Below, piece after piece: positions 30,474 to 40,746 of a stretch of DNA of 64,000 bases. Position 1 is the first letter of the stretch. Every line of letters begins with the position of its first letter. Both the position numbers and the translations under genes were made by a program. This DNA comes from Saccharomycopsis fibuligera x Saccharomycopsis cf. fibuligera (taxonomy: Eukaryota > Ascomycota > Saccharomycetes > Ascoideales > Saccharomycopsidaceae), in NCBI GenBank assembly GCA_001936135.1, contig CP012820.1, positions 1,612,001-1,676,000 of the forward strand, written 5' to 3'. The notes under the pieces are model-generated. The model did no database searches. It was not told the DNA's origin and worked only from the letters and a program-made list of their open reading frames with translations.

Positions 30474-31868
30474 TCAAGCAGCAGTTTCAGCAGCCTTATT
30501 TTTCTCTGCAACAGCAGCGGCAGCAGCTCTTTCTCTTTCTTCTCTGTTCTTCTTTCTCTGCTTTCTGCCCTTGTCCTTTTGAGCTTCTGCTACCAACTCT
30601 TCGAAGATTCTTGCTTCTTCACTTTCAGCTTCTGTTCTGGTTGTGGCTTTGAATACCTTGCCGAGCCTAATCAAAGCCTCTGCTCTTTCAATTCTCTTAT
30701 CCAAAGGAATGGTCTTATCGTACAAGATCAAATCACAAACACCACGCACAGTACCTTGAATTTCAAATTTAGAACCGTGCCATGCAGCAGCCAACACTTT
30801 ACCCATCAATAATTTTTCCATTTCTGCAATCTCCTCAGGAGTTGGCTCTGGCATACCTTCTTCTTTCTCTTGCATTTTGCTAAACTCTTCCATAGTCGAT
30901 TGAGCATCCAACGCTGATGATATAGTTCTGAATGTGTCACCAACCACGCCTGCTTTCTCTTTCACAGATGAGAAAAAGCCACCAATTCCCAAGAAACGCT
31001 GACTTTTAATAAATATAGACCCTTTAGTAATGTATACATCACCAATGGTGTGCAAAATATCAAGCCCAAAAGATTCAATTTTAAGCAGGTCAGCTTCTGC
31101 CTTGTACTTTTCATCAAATGCTAATAAGCATTCTTTCGTTTTGCTGCTTTCTGTCCAAATAGATAATTTTAACACCAACTTCTCAGCCAATTCCCTTTTA
31201 GTTTCTTCTCTTTTTTTTCTGCTTTCCTCCTCGTATTTCTCCAACTCTTCTTTCTGTTTATCAGTCAACTTGCTCTTGTTCTTTTCACTTTCATCTTCCT
31301 TAGTAGATCCTTCCGTTGATGCTGCTGTTGCACCACTTCTCAAATCGGACTTGGTGCTGCTATTCACTTTTTCAGAGCTAGCGGTATGTTCAATGGCTAA
31401 TCTAGAACCGTCTGGTCTGCGAGTGTAATTGCGTTCTGCTTCATGGATGTTATTCTGGGTTCCTTTATTAGTGACATCAGAATTCTGGCCATTGTTTGTA
31501 CCAGATTCTTCTTCAGGATTAGATAGTTCTGCGGTTTTAGCTAAATCTTTCAATAATGTTAGTTCCCCAATATAGTCCAGGAATGCTTCACCACCAAAAA
31601 TCATGGCAAAATACTCAGTAGCGTCCTCAAAACCTTGTTCTGGAACTGCTGACTCTTTACCATATTTGTCATATTTGGCCCTTAATTCATCATTTGATAA
31701 TACTTGGTAAGCTTCTGTAATACTTTGAAATCTTTCCTTTGCCTCTGGAGCAGGGTTCTTGTCAGGATGATATTTGAGAGATAATTTACGGTATGATTTT
31801 TTGATTTGTTGAGGCGTCGCAGACACCTCAACTTCTAAAACTTTATAATATGTGTCATCCACAACCAT
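30474..31868 (-). CDS. DJP1: DJP1, cytosolic J-protein for organelle protein import
   Basis: Djp1 is an Hsp40 that helps peroxisomal import and hands mitochondrial precursors over from the ER surface. The J domain spans residues 1-70 with HPD at 34-36. It is followed by DKYGKESAVPEQGFEDATEY and the IFGGEAFLDYIGELTLLKDL block typical of the Djp1/Caj1 class. The C-terminal DnaJ-X domain has ESFGLDILHTIGDVY and LLMGKVLAAAWHGSKFEI, which match Djp1 more closely than Caj1. A Lys/Glu-rich linker joins the two halves. There are no zinc fingers, as expected of this class. The start is the first ATG (MVVDDTYY, close to MVVDTEYY in S. cerevisiae). Length is 464 against 432. Confidence 0.92.
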   Translation of the reverse strand: MVVDDTYYKVLEVEVSATPQQIKKSYRKLSLKYHPDKNPAPEAKERFQSITEAYQVLSNDELRAKYDKYGKESAVPEQGFEDATEYFAMIFGGEAFLDYIGELTLLKDLAKTAELSNPEEESGTNNGQNSDVTNKGTQNNIHEAERNYTRRPDGSRLAIEHTASSEKVNSSTKSDLRSGATAASTEGSTKEDESEKNKSKLTDKQKEELEKYEEESRKKREETKRELAEKLVLKLSIWTESSKTKECLLAFDEKYKAEADLLKIESFGLDILHTIGDVYITKGSIFIKSQRFLGIGGFFSSVKEKAGVVGDTFRTISSALDAQSTMEEFSKMQEKEEGMPEPTPEEIAEMEKLLMGKVLAAAWHGSKFEIQGTVRGVCDLILYDKTIPLDKRIERAEALIRLGKVFKATTRTEAESEEARIFEELVAEAQKDKGRKQRKKNREERERAAAAAVAEKNKAAETAA

Positions 31869-32673
31869 TGTTGTAATGCGTTGAGTTATGAATCTTTGTG
31901 CAGTTTTGTTGAATAGGTTAGAACGTTGTTCTACTGAAGTCTTTGTTTGATAGGTTGATTTGTATCGATTTGATCTGTGTCTTCACAATGAAGTGCGAAA
32001 TGTGAAAGCAATATTGTATGCTATTTTTGAAAAATCAAAAGAATCGCGACGTAGATAATTAATGAAACAGCAGAAAGCCACCTGAATTTTCTATGATATG
32101 ACTTTATTTGGTGTTGGTGAGCAGTTTGTCAAAGTTATAATTGTCTGCTCTTCTTAGACGGCACATAGCAGCGATGGCGTTTTTCTCAAACTTTTTTTTT
32201 TTTTTTTTAATTCTTTCGTCAAAAACGGAGTACAAACGAGTTTCGGGTCAGAGCATGTGATGTCGGGGGTCAGAAATGCACCGTTGACTATATACATTAT
32301 GAAGTTCAACATATCTTTTTAATTTCTTATATTAAGCTTAAAAAACTAGGTTGTGACCAACGTTGTCTTACCAAAAAAAATTCCTGGAAGGAATTTAAGG
32401 AATCTATGTTTGAAGTGTTACTTTACAGCATGTAATCATAATGTAAAGCGAACTTCACCACATTTACAAGCTCAGATATTCTAGAATGCATGAAAAAGCT
32501 TCTACACCTAGAAAATAAAAAAAAATAGTCAAGAGTCAAGGTGAGCATGATATTAATAGAGAACGTACACTATATACAGTAATAAATTGTGTAACTAAAC
32601 AGATGCAAAATAATCTAAGCAGCCATAGTGGGAAAAAGTGAAAATTAAAAGTAAATCCAAACGCACACATTTC
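31869..32673. other. Intergenic: DJP1 promoter and MRPS5 3' end
   Basis: Holds a 17-nt T run (32192-32208) and a Cbf1-like core (complement ATCACATGC, 32253-32261) about 390 bp upstream of DJP1. Nothing else recognised. Confidence 0.55.
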
Positions 32674-33642
32674 TCATGGAGAGTAATAAGTTTTACGCAA
32701 ATCAATAACCTTTTTACCTCTACCCAAGGCCAATTCTTCCAAAGATCTGCCTTGAGTCAAAGCTTCCACAGTACCCTTAGCGATGTTCATACCGTTTCTA
32801 GACTTGTAAACCTTACCAGACAAATCTTTAATACCAGCACATTCACAAATTTCAAAAATGTAGTGGTTCACTCTAAGACCAAACCCTGGTGGGGCTGATC
32901 TCAAAAATAACTTCACGCCGTGATATCTAAAATCAATATCACCAACAATGGTTCTATCTTCTAACCTTGGAATATGCTGCAAGTTCTTGATGGCATTCCA
33001 GTTGGCTTTCGTTATGGCACCAGCAAGACCTTGTCTATCTTTACCTTCACCCAAACCCACCATGCCGTTACCATCACCACAAACCACAAGAGCATAAAAA
33101 GATGGAATCTTACCTTTTCTTGTCTGGTTCGACACCATCTTAACTACCAATGGTCTGGTCTTTAATCCGGAAATGTAGTTCTTGGACAAACCTGTCAACT
33201 TGGACAAATTGGTAAAGAAGGATTCATTACCTCTACCCGACACACTTTCTACCACAGTAGCACCTTCTGGAACATCTGGTCTGGCTAAAGTTGTTGATGG
33301 GATCATAAAATCGGTCTGTGGCTGTTTGGCATTATCCCAAAATGGATCAATTTTGCTGAAATCATCCAAATAAGGTGGTGCGAATTTGGCAGAAGGTTTA
33401 CGAGCATCCCAGTGCGCTGGATCTATCGAAGTTTCAGCCAACTTTATCGATTCTATTAAATCAGAGGAATAGTATTTTTTTAACAAGTTCAAATGATTTT
33501 CTTTCAAGTTATTGTAGTCATTGTTGGATAATGGTTGGTTATTGCTAATGGATGCGGATGAACTGAAAGAGCGCACACAGCTTCGAAATTCACTTAAGTT
33601 GCTCACTAATAAGCGACTGCTATTGAGTGTCGCTCTTATCAT
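32674..33642 (-). CDS. MRPS5: MRPS5, mitochondrial small-subunit ribosomal protein uS5m
   Basis: A component of the mitochondrial ribosome's decoding side. The N-terminal half is a mitochondrial-type presequence (Ser/Arg-rich, [10 protein letters not shown]) plus a fungal extension. The S5 double-stranded-RNA-binding fold begins near 155 ([18 protein letters not shown]). It continues through [21 protein letters not shown], the signature of the S5 family. The C-terminal S5 domain (about 235-305) has [28 protein letters not shown]. The length of 322 is close to the 307 of S. cerevisiae. The start is the first ATG. A full Cbf1-type site and a 27-nt A run lie upstream. Confidence 0.95.
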   Translation of the reverse strand: MIRATLNSSRLLVSNLSEFRSCVRSFSSSASISNNQPLSNNDYNNLKENHLNLLKKYYSSDLIESIKLAETSIDPAHWDARKPSAKFAPPYLDDFSKIDPFWDNAKQPQTDFMIPSTTLARPDVPEGATVVESVSGRGNESFFTNLSKLTGLSKNYISGLKTRPLVVKMVSNQTRKGKIPSFYALVVCGDGNGMVGLGEGKDRQGLAGAITKANWNAIKNLQHIPRLEDRTIVGDIDFRYHGVKLFLRSAPPGFGLRVNHYIFEICECAGIKDLSGKVYKSRNGMNIAKGTVEALTQGRSLEELALGRGKKVIDLRKTYYSP

Positions 33643-33784
33643 TGTGATATAGCTTGATACCGTTGTGTGTAAGCTGACTGGACCTTGATCTGTTTATATT
33701 GGTACTATCCGTACTCCTCGTCGCTTTAACTCTCACTTTTCACTTTTCGCTTTTCACTGTACAAAAAAATTGTTTCCAAAACGC

Positions 33785-33811
33785 AAAAAAAAAAAAAAAA
33801 AAAAAAAAAAA
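33785..33811 (+). repeat. Poly(dA) tract, 27 nt, MRPS5 promoter
   Basis: Uninterrupted A run about 140-170 bp upstream of MRPS5. Confidence 0.9.
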
Positions 33812-33827
33812 GAAAAACAGAAATATA

Positions 33828-33836
33828 TCATGTGAT
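33828..33836 (-). promoter_or_regulatory. Cbf1-type site upstream of MRPS5
   Basis: The complement reads ATCACATGA, a full match to RTCACRTGA, about 190 bp upstream of MRPS5 and just beyond the A run. Confidence 0.5.
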
Positions 33837-34198
33837 CATCTTGTCTACTTGAAAGGTACAATGAATATACGTAAGAGGGTAACCTAAGTTTGTGCTAAAC
33901 TTGGTTAATATATATGGAAGGTCGTTTTATTTGTCCAAAACAGTGATTTGAATTTTATCGTGAAAGTACGAAGAGTAGATAATCTTTGGTGCAAAACTAT
34001 ACAGGCTAGGGTAAGAAGGATATCCAATGATTTTTTGGAACTTTACACTATATTGATGGCTAGTAGGCACAGCATCTGAATGGCTATATAATAAGTAGAA
34101 AAATAAAACAGATGTGTTAAGTATTAATATCCAACATAATTATACAGAAGTTTGTAACTTATAGCAGTATATTATTGTAGCTTTTACACCTGTAATTA

Positions 34199-35665
34199 TC
34201 AATAAATGTCATCCACGCTTCCGTTATTGTTCAAATGCATTCTAAGAATTTCTCCCACAAGATACAAACTACCACAAGCAACTACCGAGCACTCTTTATT
34301 CTTTATAGAAGTAGGCAAATCTTCGCAAAATAATTTCTCTACATTTGGCTGCACTATAATTTGTTCACTTTTAACGGCTTCATTGAATTCTTCCAAAATG
34401 CGCAGTTTAAGTACCTGACAGTCATAAGATTTGATCCAAGGCATGCTGTCAACTCCATTTTTATGATCGAAATTCGTCAAAAAAACACTAAAATTAACGC
34501 CATATTCATTGTTTTCGTTTTCTTGGGAAAAGCCATCATTAAGTAATGGCTTCAAAAGAGATAAGAAATCTTTTGTCGAGGTAATTGACACCACGAAGAT
34601 AATGTTATTTTTTATATTTCCCTTCTTTATTTGCGAATTGATAAATTTTTGCAATTCTAGAGCAGCTGAATAATTATGAGCTCCATCTAATAATATTGGC
34701 AAAAATGAAGATGAATCATTGGAGTTATACTTGAAATTCAATTTCTGCAATCTGCCTGGCCACTTTGTACCAGCTATACCATTTTCAATTGATTGTAAAG
34801 TAATAGATTGAGCAGATTCATGATGTTTTGATACAATGAGTTGGGTTTTTAGAATATCTATGATTTTTAGCGCTACCGAGAGATTATTACGTTGGTATTG
34901 ACCCTGTAATGGAGATTTGCTTAAATCAATTTTGGCATTTTGGAAACTCGGCAGCAGCAAGGTAAACTGGTCATCATCACCTTCAATATGAGAATTACTC
35001 ACTACTGATAAGCCACAATTATTGGCATTACTAACTTCTTGGACAACTTGTAGTACCGATAATTCATTGCTTCCATCAACTATACATGGCACCAATGGCT
35101 TGATAATCCCGGCTTTTTCTTTGGCTATTGCCTCAATCGTCGAGCCAAGGATATTTTCATGATCCATCGATATTTTGGAAATTCCTGTCACTATTACCCC
35201 ATGATTATTGATACTATCGCTATTACTTTGGCTAGCAATGTTGAAAGCGGATGGTATCACATTAGTAGAATCCAATCTTCCACCAAGCCCAACTTCAACA
35301 ATTGCGAACTTCACTTTTTCCATCCTGAAAATTTCAAATGCCACGGCAGTCAAAATTTCAAACTCAGTAGCATTAATTTTGAACTGTTTATCAAACTGAA
35401 TGACTTTTTGCTTAACGGTGTCGAACTGTTCCAGCAGCACGGGACGTCCATTAAGAGTGATTGAATCATTAACGCTAACTAGGTGAGGCGAAGTAAATTT
35501 CCCGTTGCTTATTTGCGAGTGAGTAAGAATCGAACTAAGATAGGAACAGATTGAACCTTTGCCATTGGTACCAGCAATATGAATTGCATGCCAAGTGGAC
35601 AAATGAGGGTCACCGAGTTTTTTCAATAGGAGTCGTATTCTTGAAAGACCTAATTCAATTCCCAT
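34199..35665 (-). CDS. FOL3: FOL3, dihydrofolate synthase
   Basis: Fol3 joins dihydropteroate and glutamate with ATP to make dihydrofolate, the last step before reduction in folate synthesis. The ATP-binding loop is GTNGKGS at residues 32-38. It is followed by GKFTSPHLVSVNDSITLNG and then VEVGLGGRLDSTNVIP (the Mur-ligase-type metal-site region). KISMDHENILG and EKAGIIKP follow, and ILLDGAHN is the C-terminal domain motif. The opening MGIELGLSRIRLLLKKLG parallels S. cerevisiae Fol3, separating it from folylpolyglutamate synthase. Its 488 residues exceed the 427 of that protein through Ser/Asn-rich loops. The start is the first ATG. Confidence 0.95.
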   Translation of the reverse strand: MGIELGLSRIRLLLKKLGDPHLSTWHAIHIAGTNGKGSICSYLSSILTHSQISNGKFTSPHLVSVNDSITLNGRPVLLEQFDTVKQKVIQFDKQFKINATEFEILTAVAFEIFRMEKVKFAIVEVGLGGRLDSTNVIPSAFNIASQSNSDSINNHGVIVTGISKISMDHENILGSTIEAIAKEKAGIIKPLVPCIVDGSNELSVLQVVQEVSNANNCGLSVVSNSHIEGDDDQFTLLLPSFQNAKIDLSKSPLQGQYQRNNLSVALKIIDILKTQLIVSKHHESAQSITLQSIENGIAGTKWPGRLQKLNFKYNSNDSSSFLPILLDGAHNYSAALELQKFINSQIKKGNIKNNIIFVVSITSTKDFLSLLKPLLNDGFSQENENNEYGVNFSVFLTNFDHKNGVDSMPWIKSYDCQVLKLRILEEFNEAVKSEQIIVQPNVEKLFCEDLPTSIKNKECSVVACGSLYLVGEILRMHLNNNGSVDDIY

Positions 35666-37121
35666 TATGTGTGTATGCGTGTGTGTGTGTGCGTTGAGTT
35701 AACGTAATCTACGTTGACACTTGATGTTCGTGATAGTAATTCCTTGACTTTTCCAAACTAATAGATGATAAATAACACTTATATGGTCTAGATATGGCAT
35801 GATGACTATTATTTTTACCACTAGTTTTTTTGCTTGTGATTTTGCTTTTTCCTGCACGTTGTTGGGAAAAAGCCAAAAGGATGCCAAAATATGCATGCAC
35901 CAACATCACTGTAAATTACGTAAAATAAGGGATATAGCCCTATAGCTCAACAATTTATCATTAGCAAATTGCTAAAGCTGCTAATATGTAATGTATCCAG
36001 TTTTATCTACTAACTTTATTTAGGTGCAAGTTTTCAACTTATAACTTCTGATGAACATTACTATATTGATAGGCAAATTAGGAGAAAAATGTTGGAGAAT
36101 AGCATTAGAACATTCTACCAATAAATTAAAAGCAAGATCTTGCATAAGTTTAAAATTCGTTTTAAAAAGAAGAAGCAAAATTGGATACTTATTAAAAAAC
36201 TTCATACAGTTGGCCTATAATAGGTGCCACACATACTGAATTGTTTTTATTTTTCCATTATGTAAATTTAATAAATAATAAAAAGCTTGAGAAAGACAAA
36301 ACAAGTCTAAAAATAAAATCGTCAAAGAACAAAAAGAAACTGATCCAACACATTTACATAGACTCGGGAACTGCTACTATTGTAAACAGTCAAAGAAGAG
36401 TGTTGTAAATAAAAAAGTCGTACAGGCAAAGTTAAAAATTTATAGAAGTTTAAGTACCAAATTATATACTTGCCACGAGTATCTAGTATACCCCAGTTAT
36501 TATCTAAATAAATCAACGTGTTGTAAATTCGCGTTGTAGTCACATTTGTTGGTTTCCATTGGTATATATATTTTGAACTTAAGTTTTTTTTTTGTGTTTT
36601 CTGTTATTTCTTTATTTCGTTTTATATCTCTACTATTGTTGTTATTATTATTATAATTTATTACCACAATTTTCGTTAAACATTCGTCTGACTTCCTATT
36701 TCATTTTGGAACATATATTTTCCAAGCAACTTTTTTTTCCTCAAATGTTTAGTTAAATACTCTGATTATATCTTTCAACAACTTTTAATTTTAATTTTGT
36801 TTCTTTGATTCTGATTTGAGTTCTTGTCTGTAATCAACAGATATTTCAGAGGTATAATATCAAAAGCAAAGACCATATCTTTATTTATCCTCTTGAGTAT
36901 TTTAACAATGCCACGTTTATCTTCTTATCTTTATAAACATATCTGTGCTCCCCTTTTATCCTTTATAGCTATATTTTATATAATATAGCACTATAGTATT
37001 AAGTACATTGTTGCAAAATATCATTTTCTTTTTCAAGAAAAAATTATAGGCATATGAACAAACGTACGTTAATCAAATTTAGTCAATAGATGGTTATCAG
37101 TTGTCAACCTTCCTTTCTTAG

Positions 37122-37153
<32 letters not shown>

Positions 37154-37742
37154 CCTTGGTTGAACTTTATAAATAAACTTTGTTACTAGCTTTTCATAGT
37201 GAGCTTTTACACTTTTACAATTTCAACTAAACTTCCCTTTGTATTCTTCCAGTTAGCACAAGTACTCGGCATGTCTATTTGAGCTGAAATAGTTAAAATT
37301 TTATATATTCGAAGAAAAAAAAATTGAGAATCCGAAAAGGAAGAGACATTTAAGCTTGAATTTGATGTGTATAATGTTAGTCAGCGAAATTTCATCAAAA
37401 AAACAAACAAAAATTAGAATAACAGTATATATCGGCAATATAAAAAAAAAAAAAAAAAACTATATAAAACTTTAGAACTAGGATTGGAAGCAAGCACAAC
37501 GGAGCTGAGAGACATTGCTAAACTGATTTTGAATTGCAAATCTCTTAAAAACAAAAAAAAAAAAACGCCTATAATATATATATAAATTCAGATTGGTCAC
37601 TGAGCACGCAGATTTAACAATAATTATAATAATAATAATAATAATAATAAAATTAATATTAAAAACAATAAAAACAATGATAATAAAATCAATCAAAGGG
37701 CAAAATATAATATAAAAAAGTGTATTAAACATAGTGGCAATA
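35666..37742. other. Long AT-rich intergenic region between FOL3 and GPC1
   Basis: A GT-rich microsatellite (about 35666-35692) abuts the FOL3 start. A 30-nt T run (37124-37153), an 18-nt A run (37442-37459) and an (ATA)n stretch (about 37618-37650) follow. No ORF above about 70 codons looks real, and no tRNA or snRNA signature was found. The 2.1-kb length is large for this window. Confidence 0.5.
37124..37153 (+). repeat. Poly(dT) tract, 30 nt
   Basis: Uninterrupted T run about 590 bp beyond the GPC1 stop. Confidence 0.9.
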
Positions 37743-39437
37743 TCACACTTGCTTTTTTTCTTCCACTGTAGCACTGGTTTCTTTAATTACGGCAGTGCCT
37801 TGCTTGTCATTATCTAACCCTTCTCCCTCTTTACTCTCTTCATTAATACTAGCATTGCTCAGTGATCCATTAAGCAAACTTTCGGCTTGTAACTGAGAGA
37901 TCTCATTTTGCAACTTAAGCACTTCTTTCTCCAACTTTTTGCCAAATACGTCCAAGTAATAACTGGCACCATTATAACTAGCCACGATGAAGATGAATGC
38001 CATGAACAAACTTGCTAATCTTTTATACTTGATCCATAATGGACAAAGCAACATTGTCCCTAACTGATATCCATATTGAATTAACGTGAAGGCAACCACT
38101 GGTAATGGTTCAGGTAAACTATTAACAAATTTTCCAATAGGTTTCTTTGCGTATGATTTACGTAGCCAGCTAAACGAATTGACTCTGCCTTTTTTGATTT
38201 CGTTTTTCAGTTTATACGTGATAAAATAATGGTATGCTGATTGCCAAATAAGATAATAAAATGAAGTCCAAAGGATACCATTGATACTATTCCATGAAGT
38301 AACTTTAGCGGCTCCAGGGAATCTACTTCTTTTATAGTCCGACAGTACTTCATGAGTAATGACAAACAATGTAGCTGGTGGAATAATGTGAATGAAAGAA
38401 GAAGTAATCTTTTCAATCGAGTGCAACACGAGTGAATTTCTCCAGGTTATAACGGCGAACGATAACGTGCCGAATGAGAACCCAAAACAAACAACAAATA
38501 AGTGCTCCGAGTGTGGGAAAACCCAAATGTATAGCATCACTAGCACATTGACATAATAGCATAAATCCGCTAAAAAGTACTGGAACTCACGTTTCCAATA
38601 AGTGTATAATCTAATAGGCATCAAAAGACAAAATAGCACAGAATAGTACCAGTGAAAATAGTTTGGGTATTTGCCAATAAGAATTCCTGCATAGAAAATT
38701 TGGAAAAGGGCAAATGCGTAAAATAATTTTTCCGTTTTAGAAGCATTGACGGTGCTGAGCAAATTCTTGTCAAGTCTGGCCAAGTGTTTAGCAAGTTTAG
38801 TTTTTAAGATAATTAATTCTTCATCATTGATTTTATTTATCAATTTATCTTTTTGCAATTTGGCCCTGTCTTTGATTTTTTTAGTTCTTGACTTGACGTT
38901 AGTGAAGGCGCGTTTTGAGACATTCACAGTGATGCCAGGGTTCAAAAGATTGATGAATGAGATTGATTCTTCGTCAACAGAACTACCGATTGAATTGCTA
39001 GAATAAGATCTGCCAACTCTTTTGTATAATGTATGTGGAGGATGTGTATCATCGTTGGCGTCATCAAACACCCACTCATCATTATAGTAGCCATCGGCAC
39101 TATCGGCAAAGGAAGCGTTACTGGAGCTGGAGCTGCTGGCGTTACTGTTAGATGAGCCATTGACTCTTTTTAAACTACGAGCTCCGTCCTCATCTTGAGC
39201 CTCAGATTCAATGATCGTTGCACTAGGCACTTGAACTAATTCTTCTTCATTGTCATCGTCATTATCATCAACAATAGCAGTTTCTTCCGCAACAACCGCT
39301 TTTTCTTCTTCAGTGGCGTTTTTCTTTGTCATATCAATGTTTTGATCTGGAGCCTTGTTTGATTGTTCTTGAGTATTGGCGATGTTATTATTGGGGCTTG
39401 AGATTATGCTTGAAGTATTTGGTGTTTGTTGAGACAT
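37743..39437 (-). CDS. GPC1: GPC1, glycerophosphocholine acyltransferase
   Basis: Gpc1 acylates glycerophosphocholine with acyl-CoA to give lysophosphatidylcholine, salvaging lipid from phosphatidylcholine turnover. The N-terminal 170 residues are acidic and disordered. A basic helical segment follows, then about eight membrane spans (about 235-505). Conserved features of this multi-span family (DUF2838) are ADLCYYVNVL, VCFGFSFGTLSFAVITWRNSLVLHS and FYYLIWQSAYHYFITYKL. The C-terminus is a coiled, acidic cytosolic tail. The start is the first ATG and the length of 564 is a little above that of S. cerevisiae YGR149W. Confidence 0.9.
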   Translation of the reverse strand: MSQQTPNTSSIISSPNNNIANTQEQSNKAPDQNIDMTKKNATEEEKAVVAEETAIVDDNDDDNEEELVQVPSATIIESEAQDEDGARSLKRVNGSSNSNASSSSSSNASFADSADGYYNDEWVFDDANDDTHPPHTLYKRVGRSYSSNSIGSSVDEESISFINLLNPGITVNVSKRAFTNVKSRTKKIKDRAKLQKDKLINKINDEELIILKTKLAKHLARLDKNLLSTVNASKTEKLFYAFALFQIFYAGILIGKYPNYFHWYYSVLFCLLMPIRLYTYWKREFQYFLADLCYYVNVLVMLYIWVFPHSEHLFVVCFGFSFGTLSFAVITWRNSLVLHSIEKITSSFIHIIPPATLFVITHEVLSDYKRSRFPGAAKVTSWNSINGILWTSFYYLIWQSAYHYFITYKLKNEIKKGRVNSFSWLRKSYAKKPIGKFVNSLPEPLPVVAFTLIQYGYQLGTMLLCPLWIKYKRLASLFMAFIFIVASYNGASYYLDVFGKKLEKEVLKLQNEISQLQAESLLNGSLSNASINEESKEGEGLDNDKQGTAVIKETSATVEEKKQV

Positions 39438-40746
39438 AATGATCTTTCAATACCAGTTCAACTTCAACTTGGGGTAAAAAAGGAATGGAAATGGAAAATT
39501 CCAGACAGCTTTATGTGCCCTAAGGACAAAATTTCTGTCTTTGTCTCGCTGAAGTTTGATTTGAATGCAATTGAAATGTAAGAAGCCGGGGCTTTATAGA
39601 CTTAGCCGTAGAATACTATATACTATGGCAGTTGTTGTCAATGTCTTGAATATGAAGGGCGGTGAAAAGTTCTTACCGATGTGAAAGAACTCTCAATACT
39701 TTTCTTAGAATTGGAGACTGATAGCAATTGTGTGGAGGAGTGGTTGCACCAGATGCTGTTAATAATTGTGTGAATTGTGCTGGCTACAATTATGTGATGC
39801 GATAATCTCTGGAGTTGCGGTGATGTGATGTGATGTGTATGAAGCAATAATATGCGTGTGTCTAAAGTGGGTTTAACAGTATAGGCAGTGATTGAGAGAT
39901 AGAGAAAACAACTAACTGATTAATCACAAAGTAGATTAAGCTGAGGTATGGGAAAACAAAAGACAGAAAGGAAAGCCCAAAGTAGGATTGATAAATTATT
40001 TATAACTAATTACGCTTAGTGATGTCTGTCATTAACTTTCCCAAACAAAAACAAAAACGATATAAAAAGATTTTTGCCTTTTACTTTTTCTGCTCATCGC
40101 CGCCGATCGCCGCGGTATCCTGCACTAGCCACACCGTGTTTACTGCTTTGCCATCAACGGCAATGCTGTTGGTCAGCAGCCACTAGTCAAACAATTGTTC
40201 CCAACAGCGCACCAAGAGATACTTTACAAAGCGAATCGACACCAGTTAGTATAGTGTATATGGCATGACATAGTTAACACTGGAGGACAGCACCAGCATC
40301 GAGAGAAAATTTCTCCCAGTAAAGTGCCAGAGAAGCACACTTGCACGTCCAGAGGAGCCCCAACAAATTTCAGGTGTGGCAGTTACGAAGCCAAAATCTG
40401 GGTTTGACACATAACTGCAATTGCAGCTGGAACAGCGATGTGTGCTGTGCCCAGCAAAGAAAAAACGTTTTTTCTTTCGTTTTTTCTGGAACTTTGGCTT
40501 TCACATGCGTTTTTTATCCGCGTCTATCCGTACCACAGCATCCGTACCCGTATAGGCTGCGCTTATAATGTTATTCAACTTACAAGAATCTCTAAATCCT
40601 AGTGTACATTTACTTATTTACTACAGAATAAAACCAAAGAACCATGGGATTCAAACGCAAAAACTGCAATGCAGCATGAAATACGCAATTAACATTCCTA
40701 CCACTTTCGCTCAAGTTCTTATTTATTCTTCACCGCCCTTCTCTTT
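39438..40746. other. Intergenic: GPC1 promoter and GRC3 3' flank
   Basis: A plus-strand TATAAAAA at 40061-40068 opens onto a locally GC-richer stretch (about 40080-40460) that holds no convincing ORF. The rest is AT-rich. No RNA gene was recognised. Confidence 0.5.

Larger units (their letters stand above)
33643..34198. other. Intergenic: MRPS5 promoter and FOL3 3' end
   Basis: No gene seen. A 27-nt A run at 33785-33811 and a Cbf1-type site at 33828-33836 lie within 200 bp of the MRPS5 ATG. Confidence 0.6.

Noticed and set aside
40073-40083. GCCTTTTAC resembling U5 snRNA loop 1
   Set aside because: The flanks are T-rich on both sides and cannot form the U5 stem.
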